Both the position numbers and the translations under genes were made by a program. Positions 6,468 to 7,350 of a stretch of 7,350 nucleotides of DNA are shown here, piece after piece. The notes under the pieces were generated by a model that worked only from the letters and a program-made list of their open reading frames with translations, searched no databases and had not been told where the DNA came from. Source of the stretch: Oligoflexia bacterium (GTDB taxonomy: Bacteria > Bdellovibrionota > UBA1018 > CAIMNF01). Position 1 is the first letter of the stretch. Each line of letters starts with the position of its first letter. The stretch spans positions 1 through 7,350 of the forward strand of contig CAIMNF010000323.1 in NCBI GenBank assembly GCA_903842755.1. Direction: 5' to 3'.

Positions 6468-7028
6468 TTATTTGGAGTGGTCGATCGGTTTAGACTCCAC
6501 GACTGCCTTGAGTTGAGCGAGGCCCAGGCTGAGTTCCTGGCTTAGATTTTCGCGGTGATGGTTTATTTTATAAAAAAACTTTTCTTTAAACCCGTGGTTA
6601 TCTCCGTTGATAATCCAATAAACCAAAGTTGCCGGTCCCTGCGAAACAAAGAGGAACTGCGTACTCAGATGGCCGTCTTGGGGACTTAGAAAGTGAAGGT
6701 CCACTTTGATGCGCTGTCGGGGAATGATCTCAAGCAAGGTGACCTCCGCCTTACCAGCAATTTTCCCATCCCACCGTAAGCTTGCGCCTCGGCCAGAGCT
6801 AACGGGGCCAAGGGTGATGAGCATTTCGGGGTCATGAAACTTCCACGGGTTCCACTTTTCCCATAGATTGATTTGGTTTACGAATTCAAAAACGTCGTCG
6901 AGTGGTTTTTCAATCCGTAAGTTTTGTTCGACGGCGTAGTGATCAGGCTCATGGCTCACGGACAAATACGTCGCCCCGCTCAGCACAAAAACTAAAGCAG
7001 CAAGCCCGAGGAGAATGGGTTTTATCAT
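6468..7028 (-). CDS. SRPBCC (START/polyketide cyclase-like) protein with N-terminal membrane anchor
   Basis: A 186-residue protein with one hydrophobic segment at about residues 3-24 (MIKPILLGLAALVFVLSGAT) followed by an SRPBCC-type domain. The fold assignment rests on a pattern seen in many such anchored proteins: a first strand VEQNLRIEKPLDDVFEFVNQ at 33-52, then LWEKWNPWKFHDPEM at 55-69, GPVSSGRGASLRWDG at 74-88, and an alternating strand region to about 140. SRPBCC domains form a cavity that binds lipids or other hydrophobic ligands; the ligand here is unknown. The segment has few basic residues before it and no clear cleavage site, so I read it as an anchor holding the domain in the periplasm. 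The ATG is 2 bases after the stop of the exported protein gene (TAAGAATG), so the two are probably co-translated. It converges with the hydrolase gene across 33 bases. Confidence 0.8.
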   Translation of the reverse strand: MIKPILLGLAALVFVLSGATYLSVSHEPDHYAVEQNLRIEKPLDDVFEFVNQINLWEKWNPWKFHDPEMLITLGPVSSGRGASLRWDGKIAGKAEVTLLEIIPRQRIKVDLHFLSPQDGHLSTQFLFVSQGPATLVYWIINGDNHGFKEKFFYKINHHRENLSQELSLGLAQLKAVVESKPIDHSK

Positions 7029-7030
7029 TC

Positions 7031-7350
7031 TTACTTGATTTCTTGAACCAACTTACATTCTGAGTGATGGCCCATATGGTAATATTTCACGCAGGCGATA
7101 GTAATCTTGCTGCTGGAGTTATCCACCACCCGAACCTTACCTTGATTAATCGTTCCCCCGCCCCCGTCGATGACGAAAGGGTCAATTCCAAGGGGAAGGG
7201 TTTGTGAGCCTTCGGACATGGAGTCATAAAGGATAGACGCTGCTGAGGAGGTGATGCTGGCTGTAATTTTCGATCCCGGCGCTGGAGGGATATCGGCACG
7301 AGCAACGGTGGTGTAAGTGGAAGTCATTAGAATTAAAGCGGCTAAGATCG
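7031..7350 (-). CDS. Small exported hypothetical protein, N-terminus cut by window edge
   Basis: No family recognised. The frame is open from the TAA at 7031-7033 to the right edge. Reading inward from the edge gives ILAALILM followed by TSTYTTVARA and then DIPPAPG. This is the hydrophobic core and tail of a signal peptide, with a plausible signal peptidase I site after ARA. The ATG at 7325-7327 lies inside that hydrophobic stretch and is probably not the start, which should lie just beyond the window. The predicted mature protein is about 88 residues, rich in Ser, Thr and Gly, with a GGGG stretch and two cysteines near the end (ACVKYYHMGHHSEC) that could form a disulfide in the periplasm. 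It is immediately upstream of the anchored SRPBCC gene, 2 bases apart, suggesting a shared envelope role. Confidence 0.7.
   Translation of the reverse strand, partial: ILAALILMTSTYTTVARADIPPAPGSKITASITSSAASILYDSMSEGSQTLPLGIDPFVIDGGGGTINQGKVRVVDNSSSKITIACVKYYHMGHHSECKLVQEIK

Noticed and set aside
6435..6480. Possible bidirectional terminator between the converging genes
   Set aside because: The inverted repeat is imperfect and short, and lacks a GC-rich stem and T-tract on either strand.
7031..7327. Start of the exported protein at the ATG at 7325-7327
   Set aside because: The frame continues upstream with hydrophobic residues typical of a signal peptide core, so the true start is likely outside the window.

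Overview
The window looks like ordinary chromosomal DNA from a Gram-negative bacterium with roughly balanced base composition. The evidence is a secreted protein with a typical signal peptide, a membrane-anchored partner gene, queuosine synthesis and a type III pantothenate kinase. A Bdellovibrionota or deltaproteobacterium-like source would fit the compact overlapping operon and the protein flavour. That is a weak guess, because no lineage marker such as rRNA is present.

Positions 1-4484, minus strand: a tightly packed pantothenate/coenzyme A operon read right to left. The order is a ketol-acid reductoisomerase (KARI)-like reductase, panB, coaX, coaBC and panC, the last running off the left edge. 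Adjacent genes overlap by 17, 4 and about 8 bases, and the last pair is separated by 3 bases, so the genes are probably co-transcribed and translationally coupled. PanB makes ketopantoate, a reductase is needed to make pantoate, PanC joins pantoate to beta-alanine, CoaX phosphorylates pantothenate, and CoaBC converts phosphopantothenate to phosphopantetheine. The one step with no classical enzyme here is ketopantoate reductase (PanE). The first gene is a divergent IlvC homologue that keeps the catalytic residues, and it sits where PanE would be expected. It is the best candidate for something not well described.

Positions 4485-6434, plus strand: queA (queuosine tRNA modification), carrying several insertions relative to the family, followed 11 bases later by a glyoxalase II-like metallo-beta-lactamase fold hydrolase with a strong ribosome binding site. 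A good sigma70-like promoter for this pair lies inside the beginning of the divergent reductase frame. It overlaps a weaker candidate promoter for the pantothenate operon.

Positions 6435-7350, minus strand: convergent to the hydrolase is a two-gene unit. It holds a small exported protein, whose signal peptide is cut by the right edge, and an SRPBCC-fold protein with one N-terminal membrane segment. Neither can be given a precise function.

No RNA genes, mobile elements, CRISPR arrays or long repeats are visible. No gene-free stretch exceeds 35 bases.
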